In this document: positions 1 through 9,689 of the stretch, piece after piece
How the letters are laid out: the number at the start of each line of letters is the position of its first letter
Numbering within the stretch: position 1 is the stretch's first letter
Notes under the pieces: generated by a model
Databases searched by the model: none
What the model saw: the letters and a program-made list of their open reading frames with translations, nothing else
What the model was told of the DNA's origin: nothing
Made by a program: the position numbers and the translations under genes
Source: AR12 sp036265915
GTDB taxonomy: Bacteria > Methylomirabilota > Methylomirabilia > Rokubacteriales > CSP1-6
Assembly: GCA_036265915.1 (NCBI GenBank)
Contig: DATAOC010000029.1
Span: forward strand, 1 to 64,000
Direction of reading: 5' to 3'
DNA: 64,000 nt

Positions 1-2
1 GC

Positions 3-275
3 CCTGAGATCGAGGGCATGACAGGGCGGCAACTTCGAATGCGAATGGTCACGATCGAACCCGGAGGGGTCTTCGGCCCGATTCACGACCATAGAGACAG
101 GCCGGGCCTGGTGTACATACTGCAAGGAACGATCACCGACCATCGAAATGGAGTGGCCAAGGAGTATGGGCCGGGAGTGGGCTGGCCCGAGGACAAGAAC
201 ACCACGCACTGGCTGGAGAATAGAGCAACGACACCGGCGGTGGAGATCTCGGTCGATATCGTCCGGCACCAGTGA
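3..275 (+). CDS. Cupin-domain protein, 5' end cut by window
   Basis: The reading frame is open to the left edge, so only the last 91 residues are present and the internal ATG at base 18 need not be the true start. The visible part is a small single-domain cupin: a glycine-rich strand with GPIHDH supplies likely metal-binding histidines, followed by LVYILQG and a late GVGWPED/THWLEN segment that resembles the second cupin box. Such stand-alone cupins bind a metal and have very diverse roles, so no substrate can be assigned. It converges with the amidohydrolase gene; the 52 bases between the two stops hold no strong hairpin. Confidence 0.75.
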   Translation, partial: PEIEGMTGRQLRMRMVTIEPGGVFGPIHDHRDRPGLVYILQGTITDHRNGVAKEYGPGVGWPEDKNTTHWLENRATTPAVEISVDIVRHQ

Positions 276-327
276 GCTGGGCCGGTCGTTTACCCGCGCT
301 GACGCCGACGCGTTTACGAACCGCTGC

Positions 328-1794
328 TCATCCCGCGATCCAGCCGTACCAGCGGTGGCTGGGCTGGCGGCCTTCGTCGAGATAGGCCATCTTCATGCGG
401 CTGAGGTAGTCGGCGGGGAGCTCGTTGCGCTTGCTCGTCACGTCGACGGCGAAGAGGCGCGCGGCGTTGAGCCCGAAGATCTGCTCCTTCACCGCGCGCG
501 TGAGCGGCGCATAGCCATGGCGCTCGGTCAGGTCCTTGGGGATTGCGAATCGCCGGAAGGCGTCGATCTGCCACTGGGGCGTGCCGTACCAGATCGAGTC
601 GGTGCCCCAGAGGACATGGTCGGCGCCGAACGCACCGATGATCTGGCCGAGCAGGTGCGCGCACGCGGTCGGGTTCGTCGTCACCAGCTGGCCGAACGTG
701 GAGCCCAGCTCCATGTACACGTTGCTCACGCTCGCCGCCTGCTTCATCCGGCAGAACTCGCTCGTCCACGGCACCTCGGCCGAGGTGTCGGAGGGTGAAA
801 CGCGGAGCAGCCCGGCGTGGTAGGCGACGAAGTCGAGGTCGGGGAAGTCCTTCGCAGCCTTGATCAGGTCGCGCGGATGGTTGTAGTCGGCGACGGGTCC
901 GAGCGGCAACCCCTTGTGCAGACAGATGCGCTTCACGCCGAGCTTGCGCGCCCGCTCGAGCATCGGATAGGCGATCTTCTCGTCGTCGACGAACCATCCA
1001 TGATCGAAGCCCTTCGGCGCGGCGCCGGTGTAGCCCTTCCATGCGTCGACCTTCAGCGTCTGCGCCTGCTGATCCATGAAATCGAGGTCGCGCTGCCCGA
1101 GCTGCGGGGTGACGAGGCCGTGGGCGAGCATCCGGCGCGACTGCGTGATGCGATTGATCTCGTCGCGGATGTGCGTCATCTCTCGCGGCGGAACCACCGC
1201 CTGCTCCGGATACGGGCCGGGCGGCGTGGAGATGAGGCCCATCGACGTCTCGCTGTCGAGGAACACTTCCTTCACCATGTTCGCCCACGACAGATCCGCG
1301 ATGGTTCCCCGATCGCCGGCGAGCTTCGGATTCAGCCGCCGCGCGGAGCGCCGAAGGCCGAGGAGGGCGGACTTCGACACGGCGCCCGCTCGGCTCGCCT
1401 CGGCGTCGCTGGGGTCGTACCCCGCGCCCACGTAGTGCAGCTGGACGTCGAAGATGAACGGCGACTCGCCGGAGCGCGCCTGCCAGGCCGCCGGCTCGGC
1501 CGCCTCGACGGGCAGCACGTCGAAGAAGCGCCCGAACACCGCGTTCATGGCGAGCAGCGAGGTGGCGATGCCGCCAGTCGAGCGGAGAAACTCGCGGCGG
1601 CTCTGTCCCAGCCGCGGAGCCAGGTCCGCCGCCTCGGCGAGGATCCGCTGCTCGACCTCCCGCTGCGCCGGCGTCTGGGGCAGCGGCGGAAACTCTTCGT
1701 TCGAGACCAGGCGCGTCGGCAACGGTACCTCGGTGCTGATGGCGCGACGAAAGCCCTGACGAACGCGGAAGGTATACGGGTTCTGGGTCGTCAT
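328..1794 (-). CDS. Tat-exported amidohydrolase-family protein
   Basis: 488 residues. A long N-terminal region leads to SRREFLRS (65-72) followed by a hydrophobic stretch, a twin-arginine-like signal unusually far from the start. The rest resembles the amidohydrolase-2 (metal-dependent TIM-barrel) family: FDVQLHYV at 115-122, YHAGLL in the middle and LWGTDSIWYG near the C-terminus, the last fitting the conserved metal-binding Asp. The usual first HxH is QxH here (Q118, H120), so metal binding may differ. The ATG at 1794 sits 6 bases behind a TATACT box. Substrate unknown; decarboxylases and lactonases belong to the same fold. It is divergent from the purine cluster. Confidence 0.75.
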   Translation of the reverse strand: MTTQNPYTFRVRQGFRRAISTEVPLPTRLVSNEEFPPLPQTPAQREVEQRILAEAADLAPRLGQSRREFLRSTGGIATSLLAMNAVFGRFFDVLPVEAAEPAAWQARSGESPFIFDVQLHYVGAGYDPSDAEASRAGAVSKSALLGLRRSARRLNPKLAGDRGTIADLSWANMVKEVFLDSETSMGLISTPPGPYPEQAVVPPREMTHIRDEINRITQSRRMLAHGLVTPQLGQRDLDFMDQQAQTLKVDAWKGYTGAAPKGFDHGWFVDDEKIAYPMLERARKLGVKRICLHKGLPLGPVADYNHPRDLIKAAKDFPDLDFVAYHAGLLRVSPSDTSAEVPWTSEFCRMKQAASVSNVYMELGSTFGQLVTTNPTACAHLLGQIIGAFGADHVLWGTDSIWYGTPQWQIDAFRRFAIPKDLTERHGYAPLTRAVKEQIFGLNAARLFAVDVTSKRNELPADYLSRMKMAYLDEGRQPSHRWYGWIAG

Positions 1795-1800
1795 CGCCTC

Positions 1801-1806
1801 AGTATA
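1801..1806 (-). promoter_or_regulatory. -10 box TATACT, leaderless amidohydrolase start
   Basis: On the minus strand TATACT is followed by six bases and then the ATG at 1794, so transcription would begin at or next to the start codon. No TTGACA-like -35 box is seen 16-18 bases upstream. Confidence 0.5.
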
Positions 1807-1901
1807 CGGACCGGGTCCACACCCGGCGCAGACCGGCTATCTTGTGGTCGAGGCCGGTCCCTCTACCAATCGGTCGCGTTTTTCGCTAAGGTGAGGACCT
1901 G

Positions 1902-3211
<1,310 letters not shown>

Positions 3212-3215
<4 letters not shown>

Positions 3216-3952
3216 GTCGCGCCGCCAAAGCGGTCGCCGAGAAGGTCGAGCAAGGCGAGAAGCTGTACGAGGGCAAGGCGAAGATCGTCTATGCGACGAG
3301 CAAGCCCGGCGTCGTCATCCAGTACTTCAAGGATGACGCGACCGCGTTCAACGCGCTGAAGAAGGGCACCATCCTCGGCAAGGGCGTGGTCAACAACCGG
3401 ATGTCGGCGGCGCTCTTCCAGCGTCTCGAGAAAGCCGGCGTGCCGACGCACTACCTGGGCACGCGCTCCGATCGCGAGATGCTGTGCCGGCGCCTGGACA
3501 TCATCAAGATCGAGACGATCGTGCGCAACGTCGTGGCCGGTAGCCTGGCCAAGCGCACCGGGCTCGAAGAAGGCACGCCGATCAAGCAGCCGATCGTCGA
3601 GCTCTACTACAAGTCGGACCCGCTGGGCGATCCGATGCTCAACGAGGATCACGTCCGCATGCTGAGCCTCGCCAGGCCGCCCGAGGTCGCGTGGATGAAG
3701 CGCATGGCGCTCAGGATCAACTCGATCCTGCGCCCGCATATGCTGAAGCGCGACCTGCTGCTCGTGGACTTCAAGCTCGAATTCGGCCGCGCGGGCGGCA
3801 AGCTCTACCTCGGCGACGAGATCTCCCCCGACACCTGCCGGCTGTGGGATCGCGAGACGCGCGAGAAGCTCGACAAGGATCGCTTCCGTCGCGACCTCGG
3901 TGGCGTCGAGGACGCCTACCAGGAGGTGTACCGCCGGCTGGTGGGCGCGTGA
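3212..3952 (+). CDS. purC: SAICAR synthetase PurC
   Basis: Phosphoribosylaminoimidazole-succinocarboxamide synthase: joins CAIR and aspartate using ATP. From the GTG at 3212, which overlaps the purB stop, the product is 246 residues, as in other bacterial PurC proteins. LYEGKAKIVY near the N-terminus is the nucleotide-binding strand-loop, VVRN-type IVRNVVAGS and the LLVDFKLEFGR / GDEISPDTCRLW blocks are the family signatures. The long in-frame extension upstream has no homology-like features and lies inside purB, so it is not used. The stop overlaps the purS start by four bases. Confidence 0.96.
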
Positions 3953-4212
3953 AGGCGCGTGTGCTCATCCGTCTCAAGGCCGGGATCCTGGACGTGCAGG
4001 GCGCGGCCGTGCAGCGGGCGCTCGTCGGTCTCGGCTTCGGCGACTTGCGCGAGCTCCGCGTCGGCAAGGTCGTCGAGGTCGACGTCGATGCCGCCACGCC
4101 GGCGGCGGCCCGCGCGCGCGTGGACGAGATGTGCCGGAAACTGCTCGCCAATACGATCCTGGAGGACTACACGATCGAGGCGATGGACGGTGAGCGCCTT
4201 GCCGCGCACTGA
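3949..4212 (+). CDS. purS: FGAM synthetase small subunit PurS
   Basis: 87 residues from the GTG at 3949, overlapping the purC stop. PurS is the small structural subunit that bridges PurQ and PurL in the three-part formylglycinamidine ribonucleotide synthase of Bacillus-type organisms. The sequence has the typical VLIRLKAGILDVQG opening, the VGKVVEVDVD strand and the LLANTILEDYTIE ending. It is directly followed by purQ and purL, so the complete PurSQL complex is encoded together. The reading frame extends further upstream but only inside purC. Confidence 0.95.
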   Translation: MKARVLIRLKAGILDVQGAAVQRALVGLGFGDLRELRVGKVVEVDVDAATPAAARARVDEMCRKLLANTILEDYTIEAMDGERLAAH

Positions 4213-4227
4213 GCGCTCCGGTAAGAT
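4199..4227 (+). promoter_or_regulatory. Internal promoter before purQ
   Basis: TTGCCG (4199-4204), a 17-base spacer, then TAAGAT (4222-4227). Six bases later comes the purQ ATG, so the start codon is the predicted first transcribed triplet. The site covers the end of purS and would allow purQ onward to be expressed separately from purB-C-S. Confidence 0.45.
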
Positions 4228-4233
4228 CGCCGC

Positions 4234-4947
4234 ATGAGATTCGGCGTTGTCGTCTTTCCCGGCACCTGGAGTGACTGCGACTTTCACTACGTGATCTCCG
4301 AGGTGCTGCACCAGCCGGTCAAGTACGTCTGGCATCGCGACCGCAACCTCGCCGATCTCGACTGCGTGATCCTGCCCGGTGGCTTCTCATATGGCGACTA
4401 CCTCCGCGCGGGCGCTGTGGCGGGCAAGTCGCCGGTGGTCGAGGCGCTCGGCGATTTCGTCGCGGGCGGCGGCTACGTGCTCGGCTCGTGCAACGGCTTC
4501 CAGATCCTGTGCGAAGGGGGTTTGCTGCCCGGCGTGCTGATGCGCAACGAGTGTCTGCAGTACCGCTGCCAGTCCACGCACCTCGTGGTCGAGACCGTCG
4601 CGACACCGTTCACCCGCGGCCTCCGGCCGGGGCAGGTGCTCACGATGCCGATCTCGCACGGCGAAGGCAAGTACTTCGCCGATGCCGACACGCTGGCGGC
4701 GCTGAAGGCGGGCCGCCGGATCGTGTTCCGCTATGCGACCGCGGATGGTCAGGTGGTGCGCACGGCGAACCCCAACGGCTCGGTGGAGAACATCGCCGGG
4801 ATCGTGAGCGAAGGTGGTAACGTGCTCGGCCTGATGCCGCATCCCGAGCGCGCCTCCGAGACGGCGATGGGCGGCACGGACGGGCTGCTGCTCTTCCATT
4901 CGCTCCTCGGCACGCTCGTCGAGGACGGCACCTTCCTCAAGCGGTGA
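4234..4947 (+). CDS. purQ: FGAM synthetase glutaminase subunit PurQ
   Basis: Class-I glutamine amidotransferase that releases ammonia from glutamine for PurL. 237 residues. The nucleophile is C86 in GSCNGFQIL, and the remainder of the triad is H203 and E205 in MPHPERASE. The FPGTWSDCDF opening and the GGFSYGDYLRAG loop are typical PurQ. There is no Shine-Dalgarno in front of the ATG; instead a TAAGAT box ends six bases upstream. It follows purS after 21 bases and precedes purL by 12 bases. Confidence 0.97.
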   Translation: MRFGVVVFPGTWSDCDFHYVISEVLHQPVKYVWHRDRNLADLDCVILPGGFSYGDYLRAGAVAGKSPVVEALGDFVAGGGYVLGSCNGFQILCEGGLLPGVLMRNECLQYRCQSTHLVVETVATPFTRGLRPGQVLTMPISHGEGKYFADADTLAALKAGRRIVFRYATADGQVVRTANPNGSVENIAGIVSEGGNVLGLMPHPERASETAMGGTDGLLLFHSLLGTLVEDGTFLKR

Positions 4948-4959
4948 GCCGGGGGCCGT

Positions 4960-7179
4960 TTGGCCGGAGCTGAGCCGAAGGTCACCCTCGACCTTGCCCG
5001 CAGCCTCGGCCTGACGTCCGACGAATACGACCGCATCACCAAGCGCCTCGGGCGCGACCCGTCGTACACGGAGCTCGGTCTCTTCTCGGCGCTCTGGTCC
5101 GAGCACTGCGCGTACAAGCACTCGCGTGTGTATCTCAAGCGCCTGCCCACGACGGCGCCTCATCTGCTGCAGGGACCCGGGGAGAACGCGGGCGCGGTCG
5201 ACATCGGCGACGGCTGGGCCGTGGTGTTCAAGATCGAGAGCCACAACCACCCGTCGTTCATCGAGCCGTTCCAGGGCGCGGCCACCGGCGTCGGCGGGAT
5301 CCTGCGCGACATCTTCACGATGGGCGCGCGTCCCATCGCGATCCTCGACTCGCTCCGCTTCGGCGATCCGGCCGACGCGCGCACCCGCGAGCTCATCCGC
5401 GGCGTCGTCGCCGGCATCTCGTGGTATGGCAACTGCTTCGGCTGTCCCACCGTCGGCGGCGAGATCGCGTTCGCGCCGGAGTACGCGGGCAACCCGCTGG
5501 TGAACGTGATGTGCGTCGGCCTCGTGCGCGCCGATGCGATCTTTCGCGCGAAGGCGGACGGCGTCGGCAACCCGGTGTTCTACGTCGGCAACAAGACGGG
5601 CCGCGACGGCATTCACGGGGCGACGATGGCGTCGGCCGCCTTCGACGAGGCGTCGGAGGCGAAGCGGCCGACGGTGCAGGTCGGCGATCCGTTCACCGAG
5701 AAGTTGCTGCTCGAGGCGTGCCTCGAGGTCATGCAGACGGGCGCGGTGGTCGGCATCCAGGACATGGGCGCGGCCGGACTCGCATGCTGCACGTCGGAGA
5801 TGCCGGCGCGCAGCGGCACCGGGATGGACGTCGAGATCTCGCGGGTGCCCCAGCGGGAGACGCGGATGACGCCGTACGAGATTCTGCTATCCGAGAGCCA
5901 GGAGCGCATGCTGCTCGTGGCGCAGCGGGGCCGGGAAGACGACGTGCGTCGCGTGTTCGCGAAGTGGGAGCTCGACGCGGTCGAGATCGGCCGTGTGACC
6001 AAGGACGGAACGCTGACGGTGCGCCGCGACGGCGAGGTCGTGGCCGAGGTGCCCGTCGACGCGCTGGCGGACGGGCCGCGCTACGACAAGCCGGTCGCCG
6101 TACCGGCCTGGCTTGCGGAGCTCTCGGCCCTCGATCCGCTCACCCTCGCGGAGCCGGCTGACTACTCGGAGACACTCCTGCGCCTCTGCGCCTCGCCCAC
6201 GATCGCATCCAAGGCGTGGGCGTTCCGTCAATACGACCAGCAGGTCGGCCTCAACACGCTCGTCCTCCCGGGCTCGGACGCCGCCGTCCTGCGCATCAAG
6301 GGCACGCGGCGCGCGATCGCGGTGTCGACCGATGGCAACGGCCGGCAGGTGTACCTGAACCCGCGGCTGGGCGCGGCCATGGCGGTGTGCGAGGCCGCCC
6401 GGAATGTCGCCTGCGCCGGCGGGCGGCCACTCGGCGTGACCGATTGCATGAACTTCGGGTCGCCCGAACGTCCCGAGATCCTGTGGCAATTCGCCGAAGC
6501 CATCGAGGGCATCGCCGAGGCGTGCCGTGCGCTCGAGGTGCCGGTGGTCGGCGGCAACGTTTCCTTCTACAATGAGACGCTCGGCCAGGCGGTTCTGCCC
6601 ACGCCCGTGATCGGGGTGGTGGGCGTTCTGGACGACGCGGGGCGACTGGCGACCCAGTCGTTCAAGGCGCCCGGCCACAGGATTGCGCTGCTGGGGCCGG
6701 ACACCGTGAGTCTCGGAGGCTCGGAGTACCTGTGGGCGCAGCACGGCCGCGTGGCAGGGCGGCTGGCGGCGCTCGATCTCGGGATGGAGCGTCGGGTGCA
6801 GTCGGCGGTGCAGTCAGCCGTGGGCGCCGGACTGCTGATGTCGGCGCACGACTGCGCCGAGGGCGGGATCGCGGTGACGCTGGCGGAGGGCGCGATGACG
6901 GGCGCGGTGCTGGTCGGCTGCGAGGTCACGCTGGGCGGCGGCCCGCGCGCGGACGCCGTGCTGTTCGGCGAGGGGCCCTCTCGCGTCGTGGTCACTGTCG
7001 AGCGCGCGCGCGAGCGCGAGTTCGAGGCCCTCATGGCGGAGTCGGCGATCCCGTGGCGCTGGATCGGCGTGACGGGCGGCGATCGAGTCCGGATCTCGGC
7101 GGGCGCGCAGCGGGTCGACCTCGCGGTCGATCGTCTCGCACACGCATGGAGGAGCGGTTTTGAGCGCCACATGGCGTGA
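4960..7179 (+). CDS. purL: FGAM synthetase large subunit PurL
   Basis: Synthetase subunit that converts FGAR to FGAM using ATP and ammonia delivered by PurQ. 739 residues, the short PurL used with PurS and PurQ rather than the 1300-residue single-chain form. SEHCAYKHS near residue 50 carries the active-site His, and ESHNHPSF / GAATGVGGI form the nucleotide site; the second half repeats the fold (VGGNVSFYNE, SAHDCAEGG). A stop lies five codons before the TTG at 4960, which is therefore the earliest possible start and gives the normal N-terminus. The 3' end overlaps purF by 20 bases. Confidence 0.96.
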   Translation: MAGAEPKVTLDLARSLGLTSDEYDRITKRLGRDPSYTELGLFSALWSEHCAYKHSRVYLKRLPTTAPHLLQGPGENAGAVDIGDGWAVVFKIESHNHPSFIEPFQGAATGVGGILRDIFTMGARPIAILDSLRFGDPADARTRELIRGVVAGISWYGNCFGCPTVGGEIAFAPEYAGNPLVNVMCVGLVRADAIFRAKADGVGNPVFYVGNKTGRDGIHGATMASAAFDEASEAKRPTVQVGDPFTEKLLLEACLEVMQTGAVVGIQDMGAAGLACCTSEMPARSGTGMDVEISRVPQRETRMTPYEILLSESQERMLLVAQRGREDDVRRVFAKWELDAVEIGRVTKDGTLTVRRDGEVVAEVPVDALADGPRYDKPVAVPAWLAELSALDPLTLAEPADYSETLLRLCASPTIASKAWAFRQYDQQVGLNTLVLPGSDAAVLRIKGTRRAIAVSTDGNGRQVYLNPRLGAAMAVCEAARNVACAGGRPLGVTDCMNFGSPERPEILWQFAEAIEGIAEACRALEVPVVGGNVSFYNETLGQAVLPTPVIGVVGVLDDAGRLATQSFKAPGHRIALLGPDTVSLGGSEYLWAQHGRVAGRLAALDLGMERRVQSAVQSAVGAGLLMSAHDCAEGGIAVTLAEGAMTGAVLVGCEVTLGGGPRADAVLFGEGPSRVVVTVERAREREFEALMAESAIPWRWIGVTGGDRVRISAGAQRVDLAVDRLAHAWRSGFERHMA

Positions 7180-8572
7180 CGACAAGTTCCACGACGAGTG
7201 CGGGCTCTTCGCGATCTGGAACCACGCCGAGGCGGCGAACGTGACGTATCTCGGCCTGTACGCGCTCCAGCACCGGGGCCAGGAGTCCGCGGGCATCGCG
7301 GCCACCGACGGCCACAGCTTCCACACCGAGAAGGCGATGGGCTGGGTGGCCGACGTGTTTCACCCGGAGCGCCTGCGCCGGCTGCCGGGCCACCGCGCCA
7401 TCGGTCATGTGCGCTACTCGACCGCGGGCTCGTCGAACCTGCGCAACGCGCAGCCGATCACCGCGAACACCGCGCGGGGCCCCATCGCGATCGCGCACAA
7501 CGGCAACCTCACCAACGCGGACGCGCTGCGCAAGGAGATGGAGGCCGATGGCGCCATCTTCCAGTCGAGCTCCGACACCGAGGTGATTTTGCACCTGCTG
7601 GCGCGGGCGCCGGCCGGCTCGCTCGAAGACCAGATCCAGCACGCGCTGCACCAGGTGAAGGGCGCGTACTCGCTGCTGATCATGACGCCCGACGCCATCT
7701 ATGCGGTTCGCGATCCGTACGGCTTCCGGCCGCTCACGCTGGGTCGCCTGGACGCCTCCTGGGTCGTCGCCTCCGAGACGTGCGCGCTGGACCTCATGGA
7801 AGCGGTCGTCGATCGCGACGTGGAGCCGGGTGAGATGCTCGTCATCTCCGACGAGGGCGTACGCTCCGTGCGCGCGTTTCCACCGCGCGAGCGCCTGCAG
7901 TGCGTCTTCGAGTACGTGTACTTCGCGCGGCCCGACTCGGTGCTGTGGGGCCGCAACGTCCACACGGTGCGCAAGGCCATGGGGCATCAGCTGGCCCGGG
8001 AGTATCCGGTGGCGGCCGACATCGTCATTCCCGTGCCCGACTCCGGCACCAGCGCCGCTCTCGGCTACTCCGAGGAGTCCGGGACGCCGTACGAGATGGG
8101 GCTCATCCGCAACCACTACGTGGGCCGGACGTTCATCGAGCCCAAGCAGGGCATCCGGCACTTCGGCGTGAAGGTGAAGCTCAACCCGATGCGCGAGATG
8201 CTCGAGGGCAAGCGCGTCATCGTCGTGGACGACTCCATCGTCCGCGGCACGACGAGCCGCAAGATCGTCAAGATGATTCGCGGCGCCGGCGCGCGCGAAG
8301 TGCACGTGCGGATCTCGTCGCCGCCGATCCAGTGGCCCTGCTACTACGGGATCGACACGCCGACGCGGAAGGAGCTCATCGGCTCCAGCCACCAGGTCGA
8401 CGAGATCTGCCGCTACCTCGGCGCCGACTCGCTCGGCTATCTGTCACTCGACGGCATGCTCAAGGCCACGGGCGCCGATCCCGCGAGCTTCTGTCACGCC
8501 TGCTTCACCGGCGCCTACAAGGTCGGCATCGAGCCCGAGGCCACCCCCCAGCTCCGCCTCTTCGACGTTTGA
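7160..8572 (+). CDS. purF: Amidophosphoribosyltransferase PurF, Fe-S type
   Basis: First committed step: PRPP plus glutamine gives phosphoribosylamine. 470 residues from a TTG start behind GGAGGAG. DECGLFAIW shows that the mature N-terminal nucleophile C14 is preceded by a 13-residue propeptide. VVDDSIVRGTTS is the PRPP-binding loop. C248 (in QCVFEYVYFARPDS), C394 (PCYYG), C445 and C448 (CHAC) correspond to the four [4Fe-4S] ligands of the Bacillus-type enzyme, so this is probably an oxygen-sensitive Fe-S form. It overlaps purL by 20 bases and precedes purM by four. Confidence 0.96.
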   Translation: MSATWRDDKFHDECGLFAIWNHAEAANVTYLGLYALQHRGQESAGIAATDGHSFHTEKAMGWVADVFHPERLRRLPGHRAIGHVRYSTAGSSNLRNAQPITANTARGPIAIAHNGNLTNADALRKEMEADGAIFQSSSDTEVILHLLARAPAGSLEDQIQHALHQVKGAYSLLIMTPDAIYAVRDPYGFRPLTLGRLDASWVVASETCALDLMEAVVDRDVEPGEMLVISDEGVRSVRAFPPRERLQCVFEYVYFARPDSVLWGRNVHTVRKAMGHQLAREYPVAADIVIPVPDSGTSAALGYSEESGTPYEMGLIRNHYVGRTFIEPKQGIRHFGVKVKLNPMREMLEGKRVIVVDDSIVRGTTSRKIVKMIRGAGAREVHVRISSPPIQWPCYYGIDTPTRKELIGSSHQVDEICRYLGADSLGYLSLDGMLKATGADPASFCHACFTGAYKVGIEPEATPQLRLFDV

Positions 8573-8576
8573 CGTG

Positions 8577-9689
8577 ATGTCCGACGCATCTCGATCCGAG
8601 CGCCGGCTCCGCCGGCGGACTCCTGTTCTGGGGGAGGCATCGGAGGCGGCCACCGAGGCCCCCTCCGAGCTCACGTATCGCGACTCCGGTGTCGACATCG
8701 ATGCGGGCGACGAGGCGGTCCGGCGCATCGCGCCGCTGGCGAAGGCCACCTATCGTCCCGAGGTTCTCGGCAGCATCGGCGCCTTCGCCGGCTTCGTGCG
8801 GCTGCCCACGGGCTACCGCGAGCCGGTTCTGGTGTCCTCCGCCGACGGTGTCGGCAGCAAGCTGAAGGTCGCCTTCATGGCCAACCGCCATGACACGGTC
8901 GGCGTCGATCTCGTGGCCATGGGCGTCAACGATCTGCTGGTGCACGGCGCCGAGCCGCTCTACTTCCTCGACTACATCGGCATCGGCCGGCTCGATCCCG
9001 TGCGCGTGGAGGCGATCGTCGCCGGTGTCGCCGCCGGCTGCCGGCGCGCCGGCTGCGCGCTCGTCGGCGGAGAGACCGCCGAGCTGCCCGATCTCTATGC
9101 CGTCGGCGAATACGACCTGGCCGGCTTTGCGGTCGGCGTGGTCGAGCGCGAGCGCATCGTGGACGGCGCCGCGGTGAAGGTCGGGGACATCGTGCTCGGG
9201 CTCGCCTCCTCGGGACTGCACAGCAACGGCTACAGCCTCGCCCGGCGCATCGTCTTTCACGTGCTCGGACTGCGCGTCGACGCCTCGCTACCCGGCACCG
9301 GCCGCAGCGTCGCCGACGAGCTCCTGGAGCCCACGCGGATCTACGCGGCGGCGGTGCGGGCAGCGCTCGCCTGCGGCGACGTGACGGCGATGGCGCACAT
9401 CACCGGCGGCGGCCTGCCGGGGAACATCCCGCGCGTGCTGCCCGACGGCTGCCGCGTCGTCCTCCGCCGTGGCGCCTGGCGCGTGCCGCCGGTGTTCGAG
9501 ACGCTGCGCGAGGCCGGCCGCGTCAGCGACACGGAGATGCTGCGCACGTTCAACCTCGGCATCGGCTTCGTCGTGATCACGCGTGCGGACGCCGCCGACC
9601 GCGTGCGCCGGGCACTCGAAGTCGCCGGCGAGACCGTGTGGCCGATCGGAGAGGTCGTCAGCGGAGCGAAGGCCGTGGAGCTCGTCTGA
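8577..9689 (+). CDS. purM: AIR synthetase PurM with inserted N-terminal repeat
   Basis: Closes FGAM to AIR with ATP. 370 residues from ATG 8577 (a GTG lies one codon upstream). The catalytic body begins at LTYRDSGVDIDAG, which in ordinary PurM sits within the first ten residues; here about 30 extra residues, rich in Arg, Ala, Glu and Ser, precede it. They are encoded by the repeat at 8594-8668. No ATG, GTG or TTG codon occurs in frame between the repeat and the body, so the repeat must be translated. The ATP-binding blocks VSSADGVGSK, GMGVNDLL-type MGVNDLLVHGAEP and GGETAELP are intact. Its stop overlaps the ndh start (TGATG). Confidence 0.93.
   Translation: MSDASRSERRLRRRTPVLGEASEAATEAPSELTYRDSGVDIDAGDEAVRRIAPLAKATYRPEVLGSIGAFAGFVRLPTGYREPVLVSSADGVGSKLKVAFMANRHDTVGVDLVAMGVNDLLVHGAEPLYFLDYIGIGRLDPVRVEAIVAGVAAGCRRAGCALVGGETAELPDLYAVGEYDLAGFAVGVVERERIVDGAAVKVGDIVLGLASSGLHSNGYSLARRIVFHVLGLRVDASLPGTGRSVADELLEPTRIYAAAVRAALACGDVTAMAHITGGGLPGNIPRVLPDGCRVVLRRGAWRVPPVFETLREAGRVSDTEMLRTFNLGIGFVVITRADAADRVRRALEVAGETVWPIGEVVSGAKAVELV
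8594..8668 (-). repeat. Coding-embedded repeat, copy 1 (in purM)
   Basis: The reverse complement of these 75 bases aligns with 12183-12255 in purH: 32 of 39 identical in the left block (TCGGAGGG to GCCTCCCCC), a divergent centre of 11-12 bases, then 21 of 23 identical in the right block, which contains the self-pairing CCGGCG-AGCCGGC. Both copies keep their host genes in frame. Six of the seven left-block differences fall on third codon positions in both host frames. Confidence 0.75.

Noticed and set aside
8577..8680. PurM N-terminal extension explained by wrong start codon
   Set aside because: No ATG, GTG or TTG in frame lies between the repeat and the conserved body.
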